Part shown: positions 1 to 6,600 of the stretch, piece by piece
Position numbering within the stretch: the first letter of the stretch is position 1
Layout of the letters: every line of letters starts with the position of its first letter
Assembly: GCA_026389055.1 (NCBI GenBank)
Contig: JAPLIO010000159.1
Coordinates: 1 to 11,039, forward strand
Direction: 5' to 3'
DNA length: 11,039 nucleotides
Origin: Candidatus Melainabacteria bacterium
GTDB lineage: Bacteria; Cyanobacteriota; Vampirovibrionia; Vampirovibrionales; JAJTHC01
Notes under the pieces: generated by a model
What the model saw: the letters and a program-made list of their open reading frames with translations, nothing else
Told to the model about the DNA's origin: nothing
Database searches by the model: none
Translations under genes and position numbers: made by a program

Positions 1-185
1 ATGTTGAGCGAATGCGAAACCTCTCCTGTGCTTGTCTTTGGGGATTCTTCATATTCATTCATAATGATGGAATGGGTATAAACGGTTAATTGGCAGACCA
101 AAGGGGTTACGGGCGAAAAAACGGGTTCTTCTCCTCTAAACAAGCGATAAATTCCTCAAAAAAACGACAATGGCAAGCCGTTTGA

Positions 186-191
186 TAGAAT
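186..191 (+). promoter_or_regulatory. Possible extended -10 element for the 246-755 gene
   Basis: TAGAAT preceded by TGA gives an extended -10 pattern about 55 bases before the ATG at 246. No good -35 hexamer lies 16-18 bases upstream, so the call rests on the extended -10 alone. The proposed glyA promoter uses the same TGA-TAGAAT pattern. The rest of 1-245 shows nothing else I can support. Confidence 0.25.
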
Positions 192-245
192 AAAGTTTGT
201 CAATTCAACCCTGTTTCTTCAGCCTTTGCAGAAAGCCACACCGCC

Positions 246-755
246 ATGGCACTCCAACACCCGAGTATCAACATCACCACCCTAAATAACCTAACACCTC
301 AACCGACCAGAGAAAACTTGACCGATCGTCTACACTATATCATTTTACAAGAAGAAACTCGGCAAGTGGTTATTTCTTGCCACAAAATAGCCTATAAACA
401 CAGGCATATTGCCAAAGGAAAAGGGTATCAACTCACAGAAAAACGCCAAGTTACGCTAGCCCAACACTTACAAACAAAAAGTGAAGAACTTCACCTGAAA
501 ACTCAAAAAATTGAACGCCAATGGGTATTTGCCCTTAGCCAAGGCTTATTAGCAACCCAGCCACCCCAGCAGTTAATAGAAAATTTATTGATGCGAAAAC
601 TACAACAGGGCAACCCTACATTTTTACAACTTTCCAAAGAATTATTTGAACTTTCGCTTTGGCTAAAACGCCAAACCGTCGCCTATCAACATACATGGGA
701 AGGGCAACGGTTAAGCGTTATTATTCAATTGCTACAGTTTCGAGAAACTGCTTGA
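246..755 (+). CDS. Unrecognised helical, glutamine-rich protein (169 aa)
   Basis: I do not recognise a family. The protein is soluble-looking, rich in Gln, Leu, Lys and His, and lacks a signal peptide or membrane segment. From about residue 25 to the end it reads as amphipathic helix with few glycines, for example a Lys/Gln-rich stretch at 75-92 and a Leu-rich stretch at 118-140. Residues 1-22 are Asn/Thr/Pro-rich and probably disordered. The ATG at 246 is the first good start, but the preceding AGAAAG is a weak and distant ribosome site. The stop at 753-755 lies five bases from the stop of the opposite-strand gene, so the two genes converge with no obvious terminator between them. Its codon choice resembles that of its neighbours. 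It is probably a real gene because the frame is open for 170 codons with ordinary composition, but its function is unknown. Confidence 0.6.
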   Translation: MALQHPSINITTLNNLTPQPTRENLTDRLHYIILQEETRQVVISCHKIAYKHRHIAKGKGYQLTEKRQVTLAQHLQTKSEELHLKTQKIERQWVFALSQGLLATQPPQQLIENLLMRKLQQGNPTFLQLSKELFELSLWLKRQTVAYQHTWEGQRLSVIIQLLQFRETA

Positions 756-760
756 GCGAC

Positions 761-1420
761 CTAGGCTAAGACATTAACCGATTTATCTGCTTCTTTACCT
801 GCATCTTTAGCAGGGGTTTGCTTTTCAGCAGAAGCCGTGCTAGCAGGGGCAGTACCTGCTACAGCTGGTTTATCGTTAGCAGGCAGTAAATTCACAATAG
901 CAGCATCCCAAACATCCAACTGCATGGCATGAACAATCAAATTTTCTTTAGGTAAGTTCAATGCTTTCAATTGAGAATAAGTATCGTTCAATAATTTTTT
1001 CGCTTTTGCAGGGTCTTTTTCAGCAGAAAACTTCGTTTCTGTTTCAGACATAATCGTTTTGGCTTTTTCAATTTTTTCAGGAGACGCCTCAACGCTAGCT
1101 GGTTTTTCTGTTGCTTTCGCTTCAGTGGTTTGTTTCGGCGTTGCTGGTGGAGCTGTTGTTGTGGTTTTTTTAGCTTCAGGGCTAGGCGTTTCAGCGGTGG
1201 CAGCTGAAGCAGTAGCAGGGGCATTTTCAGGCAATTTCAAGCTAACCGAAGGCGAAAATACGTCGTTAGTTAAGGCTTGAGGGGCAAGAGGTATAGAACC
1301 CAACTTAGCGACTGAATCAGTCGTATTAGTGGGTAATTTCTTATCAGTAGCTGAGGCTACCAATGTTGTAGAAGAAGACCGAGGGGAAAAAGAAAGAGGA
1401 GAAATAGCTGACATCATCAT
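761..1420 (-). CDS. Low-complexity Ala/Thr/Pro/Lys-rich protein, unknown function
   Basis: This protein has about 219 residues and belongs to no family I recognise. The N-terminal third is Ser/Thr-rich. The middle (roughly residues 65-120) is a repetitive Ala-Pro-Thr-Lys-Glu linker. A more ordinary helical part of about 60 residues (roughly 118-178) has a patterned Lys/Glu/Leu composition and the stretch LPKENLIVHAMQLDVWDAAI. An Ala/Lys-rich tail follows. The only globular candidate is therefore that C-terminal helical segment. I chose ATG at 1420, part of a run of three ATG codons (1420, 1417, 1414). A TTG at 1435 would add five residues (MDVFI) but has no better ribosome site. No classic signal peptide is visible, though the short Ser-rich start could be a divergent one. 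The low-complexity middle resembles linkers of surface or scaffold proteins; that is inference. The lysine/alanine bias produces long antisense open frames that should be ignored. Confidence 0.6.
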   Translation of the reverse strand: MMMSAISPLSFSPRSSSTTLVASATDKKLPTNTTDSVAKLGSIPLAPQALTNDVFSPSVSLKLPENAPATASAATAETPSPEAKKTTTTAPPATPKQTTEAKATEKPASVEASPEKIEKAKTIMSETETKFSAEKDPAKAKKLLNDTYSQLKALNLPKENLIVHAMQLDVWDAAIVNLLPANDKPAVAGTAPASTASAEKQTPAKDAGKEADKSVNVLA

Positions 1421-1527
1421 GATAAACACATCCAATTCTGATTAAACGAATAATTAAAAGAGTAAATTCACATACTTCAAGCACAAAAGATAAAAACCAC
1501 TGAACGTTCAAAGGTTAAACCGTCTGT

Positions 1528-1556
1528 TCTATACAGTAGGGTAAAACCAACAACAA
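1528..1556 (-). promoter_or_regulatory. Putative promoter of the low-complexity protein gene
   Basis: On the minus strand TTGTTG (1556-1551) is followed after 17 bases by TATAGA (1533-1528), a fair sigma-70-type pair. It would give a leader of about 100 bases before the ATG at 1420. A perfect ten-base palindrome, TGAACGTTCA at 1501-1510, sits in that leader and could be an operator, though so short a palindrome can arise by chance. Confidence 0.35.
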
Positions 1557-1627
1557 GATAGTTTGTGCTACCATTGACGAAAAAATTAAGTAAACACTAA
1601 AAGTTACGAGAATACGCACAACATCTT

Positions 1628-1659
1628 TTTACAATCGTCCATGTTTGATATAGTATAAT
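1628..1659 (+). promoter_or_regulatory. Putative promoter of the DUF2203-ybeY-cysK operon
   Basis: A perfect TATAAT at 1654-1659 lies 67 bases before the chosen ATG at 1727 in a very AT-rich stretch. The best upstream match is TTTACA at 1628-1633, but the 20-base spacing is longer than ideal, so the -10 element carries most of the call. It is well placed to drive the three-gene plus-strand operon. Confidence 0.45.
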
Positions 1660-1726
1660 AAAAGCTTTTATTTTTCCAGTACTTTATTTTAAGTGGCTTT
1701 AAATGCAGTGCTACTTGAAGGATGTT

Positions 1727-2149
1727 ATGACCACCATTGACAAATACTTTACACTAGATGAAGCCGCTGCCCTACTGCCTTGGGTGCGGGATACCTTAGT
1801 GCACGCCAATACCGAATTACTGGCACTGTATGACGAAATGGTGCTAGCTAAAAGGCTGTACGCCCTAAAATACGCCGACCGTTTACCGGGGCAAGAAGAA
1901 CAACAACAAGCCCTAGAACTAAAAATTCAACGCTTTGAACAAACTATTGATCGCTGGACGGCCCGCTTCAAAGAACAAGGCATTATTGTTAGGAATCTGC
2001 AAAAAGGGATTATTGATTTTCCTTATCGCACCAAAGACAAAGATTTACTGTACCTAGTATGGCGAAAAGGCGATGACGGCATTCTCTATTTTTACGAAGC
2101 CAACGAATCTGCCAGAGGAAGAAGACCTATCGTACTACTGCCAGACTAA
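1727..2149 (+). CDS. DUF2203 family protein
   Basis: This is a small soluble protein of 140 residues with the layout of the DUF2203 family, whose function is not established. The start reads FTLDEAAALLPWVRDTL, typical of the family's opening helix. A charged helical middle follows, with the segment EQQQALELKIQRFEQTIDRW. The conserved core then reads FKEQGIIVRNLQKGIIDFP, then LVWRKGDDGILYFYEA and finally a Gly-Arg-Arg-Pro motif near the end. I prefer the ATG at 1727 over the one at 1703: AAGG at 1718-1721 sits five bases before it, and the family homology begins just after it. The stop TAA shares its last base with the ybeY start codon (TAATG, 2147-2151), which suggests translational coupling. 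Family assignment is by pattern memory; a profile search would confirm it. Confidence 0.8.
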   Translation: MTTIDKYFTLDEAAALLPWVRDTLVHANTELLALYDEMVLAKRLYALKYADRLPGQEEQQQALELKIQRFEQTIDRWTARFKEQGIIVRNLQKGIIDFPYRTKDKDLLYLVWRKGDDGILYFYEANESARGRRPIVLLPD

Positions 2150-2862
2150 TGCCAATTTTCAACAACAGGACACGATTTTCAATGAATGACACCCTTCAAC
2201 AAACTACTGCTTCAACCCCAACCAACCAATGGCAAGATTGGTTTGAAGCAGACCACTTCCCCTTCAGCGTTCAAGCCAGTATTGAAGCAGACGTATTGGC
2301 TGAAACCGAATTCAACGCCTTGCAAGAAGCCCTTCAATCAAAGCTTTCCGCCCTGCTAGCCGCTTTTGCTGATACCGCTAAAACGGAGCGACTGCTCAGC
2401 GTTCACGCCTTAGCAGAAACATTCGATAACCCCGAAGCTTCATGGGAATTTGAATGGATGCTTTGTACCAATGCAACCATTCAGGCTTGGAATGAGGAAT
2501 ATCGGCAAAAAAATACTGCAACCGATGTGCTTTCCTTCCCCGCCTTTGAAGACCCAGAAACCCTGTTGCAAGCAACCGATGACGCACTGGCAATCGAATT
2601 TTTTAATCAGCAACGCCAACAAGGTGGTAGTTTGGGAACCATTGTGGTTTCATGGCATTATGCCAAAGAAGCCATCCAAGCCCTTCACCCAACGGTTCAA
2701 CCCGCCAGTGCCGTTTTCCAAGAAGCCCTAATTAGGTATATCCTAGAACGCTTCTGCCACGGTTGTTTGCACCTACTGGGGCTTCACCACGAAACGCAAG
2801 AAAAATACAACCGAGTGGTTGCCTTGCAAGCCCAAACCCTAAAAACAATCATCTCCAATTAA
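2149..2862 (+). CDS. ybeY: Endoribonuclease YbeY (rRNA maturation factor)
   Basis: YbeY is a zinc-dependent single-strand endoribonuclease needed for 16S rRNA 3' end maturation and ribosome quality control in the cytoplasm. The metal site is clear: CHGCLHLLGLHH at 203-214, with His204, His208 and His214 in the family spacing. The second signature, NEEYRQKNTATDVLSFP, spans 115-131, and the strand LGTIVVS spans 162-168. Most homologues have Asp where this protein has Thr164 (LGDI to LGTI). At 237 residues it is longer than the usual 150-180. It has an N-terminal extension of roughly 35 residues and an acidic, Gln-rich insert at about 132-160 between the two core strands. The ATG at 2149 overlaps the preceding stop. 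An internal ATG at 2182, with AGGA upstream but long spacing, would shorten the extension by 11 residues. It is the middle gene of the operon, with cysK 15 bases downstream. Confidence 0.9.
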   Translation: MPIFNNRTRFSMNDTLQQTTASTPTNQWQDWFEADHFPFSVQASIEADVLAETEFNALQEALQSKLSALLAAFADTAKTERLLSVHALAETFDNPEASWEFEWMLCTNATIQAWNEEYRQKNTATDVLSFPAFEDPETLLQATDDALAIEFFNQQRQQGGSLGTIVVSWHYAKEAIQALHPTVQPASAVFQEALIRYILERFCHGCLHLLGLHHETQEKYNRVVALQAQTLKTIISN

Positions 2863-2877
2863 CAGAATGCTATCATC

Positions 2878-3849
2878 ATGCCCGCTTATTCCTGTATTAC
2901 CCAAGCCATTGGCAATTCTCCGCTAGTCAAGTTAAACCGCATTACCCGAGGGGTACCTGCGGATATCTATCTAAAGCTGGAAGCACACCTACCGGGCGGT
3001 AGTATTAAAGACCGTGTGGGCTTGCATTTGGTAGAAACCGCGGAAGCCAAAGGGCTAATTACCCCCAACCATACTACCCTCATTGAACCTTCTAGCGGGA
3101 ATAGTGGCATTGCATTAGCCATGGTAGCCGCCGTGAAGGGCTACAAACTAATGATTGTAATGCCCGAAAGTTGTTCTATGGAACGCCGAGTGATTTTACA
3201 GGCTTATGGGGCAACCGTGGTGCTAACCAGCAAAGCCAGTGGCATGGAAGGAGCCTGCAAAAAAGCCCTTGAATTAGCCCAAACCATCCCCAATGCGTAC
3301 CTATTAGACCAATTTAATAACCCAGCTAACACGGAAGTTCATTTTCAAACGACGGGGCCTGAAATTTGGGAAGCCTTGGCAGGCAAGGTGGATACACTGA
3401 TTGCCAGTGTGGGAACGGGGGGTACCATTTCAGGGACGGGGGCTTATTTGAAAGCCCAAAACCCTAACATCGCCGTGGTAGCCGTAGAACCGACCGAAAG
3501 CCCTGTTTTAGCGGGAGGGTTGGCGGGTCAGCACCTTATTCAGGGCATTGGGACAGGGTTTATACCCAGTATTTTAACGGTAGCATTGATTGATGAAGTG
3601 ATTGGGGTTAGTAGCCAAGAAGCCCTCATCATGGCAAGAAGGTTGGCAAAAGAAGAGGGGCTTCTTTCGGGCATATCATCAGGGGCGAATGTAGTGGCGG
3701 CTTTACAGTATGCGAAACGCCCCGAAAACGAGGGGAAGCAGATTGTAACGTTTCAATGTTCTACGGGGGAACGATATTTAAGTTCCGCCTTGTTTAGCCC
3801 CTTGTGGGAAGCCTGTAGCCAACTAAGCGTAGAGGAATCTATCCATTAA
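2878..3849 (+). CDS. cysK: Cysteine synthase (O-acetylserine sulfhydrylase)
   Basis: This PLP-dependent enzyme replaces the acetyl group of O-acetylserine with sulfide to make cysteine. Its 323 residues match the family length. The cofactor lysine is Lys44 in PGGSIKDR (39-46). The substrate loop is SSGNSG at 72-77, where most homologues have a T/S-S-G-N-T-G form. The phosphate-binding loop is GTGGTISG at 179-186. The segment MERRVILQAYGA and the C-terminal GERYLSS (298-303 region) are also typical. It is a single-domain form without the CBS domains of cystathionine beta-synthases, but CysK and CysM cannot be told apart by eye. The ATG at 2878 has no strong ribosome site and lies 15 bases after ybeY, so it is probably expressed from the same message. 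No cysE is visible nearby. Confidence 0.92.
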   Translation: MPAYSCITQAIGNSPLVKLNRITRGVPADIYLKLEAHLPGGSIKDRVGLHLVETAEAKGLITPNHTTLIEPSSGNSGIALAMVAAVKGYKLMIVMPESCSMERRVILQAYGATVVLTSKASGMEGACKKALELAQTIPNAYLLDQFNNPANTEVHFQTTGPEIWEALAGKVDTLIASVGTGGTISGTGAYLKAQNPNIAVVAVEPTESPVLAGGLAGQHLIQGIGTGFIPSILTVALIDEVIGVSSQEALIMARRLAKEEGLLSGISSGANVVAALQYAKRPENEGKQIVTFQCSTGERYLSSALFSPLWEACSQLSVEESIH

Positions 3850-3852
3850 AAA

Positions 3853-3907
3853 ATACCCAGCAATAAAAAACCTCCATTTTTAGAAAAAAACGAAGGTAAA
3901 TGGGTAT
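3853..3907 (+). terminator. Nested inverted repeat after cysK, possible terminator
   Basis: Four bases after the cysK stop, ATACCCA (3853-3859) pairs with TGGGTAT (3901-3907). Inside it ACCTCCATTTTT (3870-3881) pairs with AAAAAACGAAGGT-type sequence (3886-3897) with two mismatches and a four-base AGAA loop. The position suits the end of the DUF2203-ybeY-cysK message. No T run follows on the plus strand, while an A run precedes the inner stem, so as an intrinsic terminator it looks better on the minus strand. The outer arms resemble the ends of the intergenic repeat family found elsewhere in the window. Confidence 0.35.
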
Positions 3908-3920
3908 GTGTGTGTGTGTG
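3907..3920. repeat. TG dinucleotide tract, seven units
   Basis: Seven consecutive TG units directly abut the outer arm of the preceding inverted repeat. The tract is non-coding, so slippage there would not shift a protein frame, but it could alter spacing between regulatory elements. Confidence 0.85.
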
Positions 3921-4026
3921 AAAATTTTTCTGAAAAGGGGTTAGGAAGAAATAAGAAAGGGGGTATTGAATTTTAACTAATTGGGGGTGCTAACAACGAG
4001 AGGCAGTAAGTTCAAAGCGTAGACCT

Positions 4027-4038
4027 TGTGTGTGTGTG
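4027..4038. repeat. TG dinucleotide tract, six units
   Basis: A second TG run, six units long, lies about 107 bases after the first in the same spacer. Two such tracts so close together, with none seen elsewhere in the window, are unlikely to be pure chance. Confidence 0.85.
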
Positions 4039-4073
4039 TTGAATAGGAAGGGAAAACTGAGTTTTAGCGGGGT

Positions 4074-4099
4074 TGTGGGTGGCGGCTGTGCTACTCACA
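4074..4099 (+). promoter_or_regulatory. Strong RNA hairpin in the hemA upstream region
   Basis: TGTGGGTGGC (4074-4083) pairs with GCTACTCACA (4090-4099) around the six-base loop GGCTGT. This gives ten consecutive pairs on the plus strand including two G-U wobbles. The wobbles mean the RNA pairs best on the plus strand, which favours an RNA role over a protein-binding DNA palindrome. It is followed by CTTTAATAAAG rather than a T run, so it is not a standard terminator. It could be an attenuator-like or processing structure upstream of hemA, or part of a small RNA. Confidence 0.4.
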
Positions 4100-4162
4100 C
4101 TTTAATAAAGGAAAGCTACCAGCTAAAATTGCCTAATAACGTATTTAAGTAACGTTTCTGAT

Positions 4163-4178
4163 ACAATAGGTCTATTGT
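4163..4178. promoter_or_regulatory. Operator-like inverted repeat upstream of hemA
   Basis: ACAATAG and CTATTGT form perfect seven-base arms around a two-base GT centre. The left arm overlaps a possible -10 hexamer, TACAAT at 4162-4167. No good -35 is visible at the right distance, so the promoter is doubtful. The palindrome could be a repressor site controlling hemA-hemC, or chance in AT-rich DNA. Confidence 0.3.
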
Positions 4179-4298
4179 TGTGTTTCAGCAAGCAGTTACG
4201 TTGTTTTGCCTCATTGAAAATAGCGTATTTCTAGTGCATTATGTAAAAGTCTGAAGCAGTCATTAGTTTTTAGTAAGCGGAAAGCATTTTAAATACCA

Positions 4299-5615
4299 AT
4301 GCCAATCCTTATTACAGGGTTACGATATACCACAGCTACACTCAACGTGCGGGAACAAGTGGCATTCACCGAAGCCGAATTGCCCGAAGCTTTACGTTGC
4401 CTAAAAGCTTTTCCTGCTATTGAAGAAGCGGGTATTTTAACCACCTGTAATAGGGTAGAACTACACTTAAAAGTTAGCAATTTAAAAGCAGGCAGACAAG
4501 CCGTTGCTCAGTTTTTTCAGGCGTTCAAACAGTTTGATGTACAACACTATAAAGCCAGTCTATTCGCCTATGTGGAAGAAGATGCCATTCGGCACCTATT
4601 TTCCGTGGCTTCAGGGTTAGATAGCCTGATTGTGGGCGAAGGGCAAATTTTAGGGCAAGTGCGTGATGCCTTTGAATTAGCCCAAACCACTGGCACTATT
4701 GGAAAAACACTCCATCAGCTTTATACCACCGCCTTGCATACGGGTAAGTTGGTTCGTACAGAAACAGGCATCGCTTCTAGGGATACCAGCGTTTCAAGTG
4801 CCGCCTACCAACTGGCTAAACGCCTAGAAAAAGACGCCTTCCATCAGCATCATTATTTGGTGATTGGGGGCGGAAAAATGGCGGAACTGCTGTTGGAAAA
4901 ACTGAAACAAGATTTTTCATCGCCCACCAAATCGCATCAAGTAACCATTGTGAATAGAAGCCCTCAGCGGTTGCAGTATTTAAATCAAAAATTCGGGTTT
5001 TCAGGTCAATCGTTTGAAGGCTTGGCAACGGTTCTGCCAAGGGTAGATACTGTTTTTGTCGCTACTGCTGCCCCCCATGCCTTGTTTTATCCTGAACATT
5101 TTAATCGGTTGCAAAAACCCTTGCGTATTTTTGATATTTCTGTCCCCCGCAACGTGCATGATTCCGTGGGGATGTTACCGCATATTTCGCTCCATAATAC
5201 CGATGACTTAGCGGGTATTGGCGATTTTTGCCCCGAAACGGAAGCCTGTATTCGTCAGCAAGCCGAAACGTTGATTGAATCAGCCTATTGGGATTTTCGG
5301 CATTGGCAACAATTGCGAGGCACAGTGCAACCCACCTTGGTGGCGGTTCGTCAGCAAGCCGAAGTGGCTCGGCAAGAAGCGTTAGCCCAAGCCAAAACAA
5401 CGCCAATGGCTGGCGAAGCCTTAGCGGAATGGTCTCGGTTGTTAATGAATAAAGTATTGCATGCCCCCAGCGTAGCGTTACGTCAGCAGGGAGTTCATCA
5501 TCTGCCTGATGTACAACAGATAGGGGTTTCATCGCCTCATAAGCCAGTTGCGTTGCCCCCAACCCCGCTTTCTATCGTACCGCCTGAACTATTGCCAAGA
5601 ATAGCGATAAAATAA
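4299..5615 (+). CDS. hemA: Glutamyl-tRNA reductase
   Basis: HemA reduces glutamyl-tRNA(Glu) with NADPH to glutamate-1-semialdehyde, the first committed step of the C5 tetrapyrrole route. The catalytic cysteine is Cys50 in LTTCNRVEL. The family histidine is His99 in AIRHLFSVASGLDSLIVGE, followed by GQILGQVRDAF (115-125). The NADPH-binding loop is VIGGGKMAELL at about 188-198, with VNRS at 218-221. The C-terminal dimerisation helices run from about 320 and include NKVLHAPSVALR (384-395). About 40 Pro/Val-rich residues follow as a tail beyond the usual end. The ATG at 4299 fits the family start (ITGLRYTTATLNVRE). The upstream GGAAAG is a rather distant ribosome site. The stop overlaps the hemC start (TAATG), so the two genes are translationally coupled. 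Confidence 0.96.
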   Translation: MPILITGLRYTTATLNVREQVAFTEAELPEALRCLKAFPAIEEAGILTTCNRVELHLKVSNLKAGRQAVAQFFQAFKQFDVQHYKASLFAYVEEDAIRHLFSVASGLDSLIVGEGQILGQVRDAFELAQTTGTIGKTLHQLYTTALHTGKLVRTETGIASRDTSVSSAAYQLAKRLEKDAFHQHHYLVIGGGKMAELLLEKLKQDFSSPTKSHQVTIVNRSPQRLQYLNQKFGFSGQSFEGLATVLPRVDTVFVATAAPHALFYPEHFNRLQKPLRIFDISVPRNVHDSVGMLPHISLHNTDDLAGIGDFCPETEACIRQQAETLIESAYWDFRHWQQLRGTVQPTLVAVRQQAEVARQEALAQAKTTPMAGEALAEWSRLLMNKVLHAPSVALRQQGVHHLPDVQQIGVSSPHKPVALPPTPLSIVPPELLPRIAIK

Positions 5616-6592
5616 TGACAAGCACCCTAAAAATTGGCACGAGAGACAGTGCCTTGGCATTAATTCAAACAGAAATGGTGATGAGTGCTGTTAAAATCAC
5701 ACTTGGGCAGTCGTGGCATAATCGGTTTGAAGTGGTTGCTTCCAAAGCCATGGGCGACCGTGAATTGGGCGTACCGCTTTCCATCTTAGGGGTGAAAACG
5801 GGGCAGTACGGCGTTTTTGTGAAAGAATTAGAGCAATCCTTGGTGGCTAGAACCATTGATTTAGCCATTCATAGCTTGAAAGATATGCCCAGCGTTTTGC
5901 CTGAAGGCTTAGTGGTTTATCCCGTTTTAGCGAGAGAATCCGTGGCGGATGTGTTGATTGCCAAAGGAAATTTATCGTTTTGGGCGTTGCCCGCAGGGGC
6001 TGTTGTGGGTACGTCTTCTTTGCGAAGAACGGCTCAATTGAAGCGGTTACGGCAAGACATTTCAGTCGTTTCGGTTCGGGGCAATGTGCAAACTAGGCTT
6101 CGCAAACTAGAAGAAGGTCAGCTAGATGCCTTAGTGTTGGCGGAAGCGGGCGTTAATAGGCTCGGCTTGCACGCATTAGTAACTTATCGGTTTAATGAAT
6201 TTTCAGAATTATTGCCCGCCCCGTGCCAAGGGGTGTTGGGGGTTGAATCTCGAATGAACGATGAAACGGTTGCCCCTGTTTTGGCTTGTTTGGGTAATCC
6301 GTTATTAGAGCGGGTGGTGTTTGCTGAACGTACCATCATGCGGTTACTGGAAGGCGGTTGCCAGTTACCGTTAGGCGTTTATGGTTGCTGGAATGAAACC
6401 CAATCGGCGTTGGATTTACGGGTGCAGTTGCTTTCGCCTATAGAAACTAACCTCGTGGCAGAAGGCACCATTATCTTGCCTGAAACGCAAACAAACCAAG
6501 CTTGGCTGGAGCCATTACAAGCCTTTTGTGAAAAGCTATTAGCTTCGGGTGGGGATACCATCAAGCGTCAAGTCCAAGCCTTACAATTGTAA
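5615..6592 (+). CDS. hemC: Porphobilinogen deaminase (hydroxymethylbilane synthase)
   Basis: HemC polymerises four porphobilinogens into hydroxymethylbilane on a covalent dipyrromethane cofactor. The cofactor cysteine is Cys249 in LLEGGCQLPLG. The catalytic aspartate is Asp90 in HSLKDMPS. The arginine-rich substrate site includes GTSSLRRTAQLKR (132-144) and RGNVQTRLRKL (155-165). At 325 residues it is slightly longer than the usual 300-315. Two oddities are visible. The flexible active-site lid, usually close to GGKGLFVKELE, reads GVKTGQYGVFVKELE (59-73), longer by a few residues. The conserved PAPGQG-type motif reads PAPCQG, placing Cys204 at a normally glycine position. The start overlaps the hemA stop and has no ribosome site of its own. 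The opposing TPR gene ends 140 bases downstream. Confidence 0.95.
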   Translation: MTSTLKIGTRDSALALIQTEMVMSAVKITLGQSWHNRFEVVASKAMGDRELGVPLSILGVKTGQYGVFVKELEQSLVARTIDLAIHSLKDMPSVLPEGLVVYPVLARESVADVLIAKGNLSFWALPAGAVVGTSSLRRTAQLKRLRQDISVVSVRGNVQTRLRKLEEGQLDALVLAEAGVNRLGLHALVTYRFNEFSELLPAPCQGVLGVESRMNDETVAPVLACLGNPLLERVVFAERTIMRLLEGGCQLPLGVYGCWNETQSALDLRVQLLSPIETNLVAEGTIILPETQTNQAWLEPLQAFCEKLLASGGDTIKRQVQALQL

Positions 6593-6600
6593 ATGATGCC

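Larger units (their letters stand above)
3850..4298. other. Gene-free structured spacer between cysK and hemA
   Basis: No open frame here has family-like content on either strand. The plus strand is unusually G-rich between about 3936 and 4090, with runs such as AAGGGGG and TTGGGGG, unlike the flanking genes. The spacer contains two TG dinucleotide tracts, two hairpins and an operator-like palindrome, listed separately. A long structured leader of hemA or a small RNA are both possible, but I do not recognise any known riboswitch or RNA family in it. Confidence 0.5.

Noticed and set aside
1..62. A minus-strand frame starting at 62 and running off the left edge (MNEYEESPKTS...)
   Set aside because: Only about 20 codons are visible and there is no ribosome site, so it cannot be separated from chance.
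988..1280. Open frames on both strands over the low-complexity gene (1059-1280 plus, 988-1224 minus)
   Set aside because: Their Ala/Val/Gly-rich or Leu/Lys/Gln-rich composition is what the repetitive Ala/Pro/Lys codons of the real gene give in other frames.
2149..2181. Treating the ATG at 2182 as the true ybeY start
   Set aside because: It is possible, but the overlapping TAATG at 2147-2151 matches the coupled junction seen at hemA/hemC, so the upstream ATG is kept as the default.
2763..3002. 79-residue plus-strand frame spanning the end of ybeY and start of cysK
   Set aside because: It overlaps two well-supported genes in another frame and has no domain content.
3965..4056. Minus-strand frame ending LNLLPLVVSTPN through the TG tract
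   Set aside because: It is only about 28 codons between stops with no start codon; too little to call a gene remnant.
5101..5562. 153-residue open frame on the minus strand inside hemA
   Set aside because: It lies entirely over the conserved hemA coding sequence and resembles no family; it is a by-product of codon bias.
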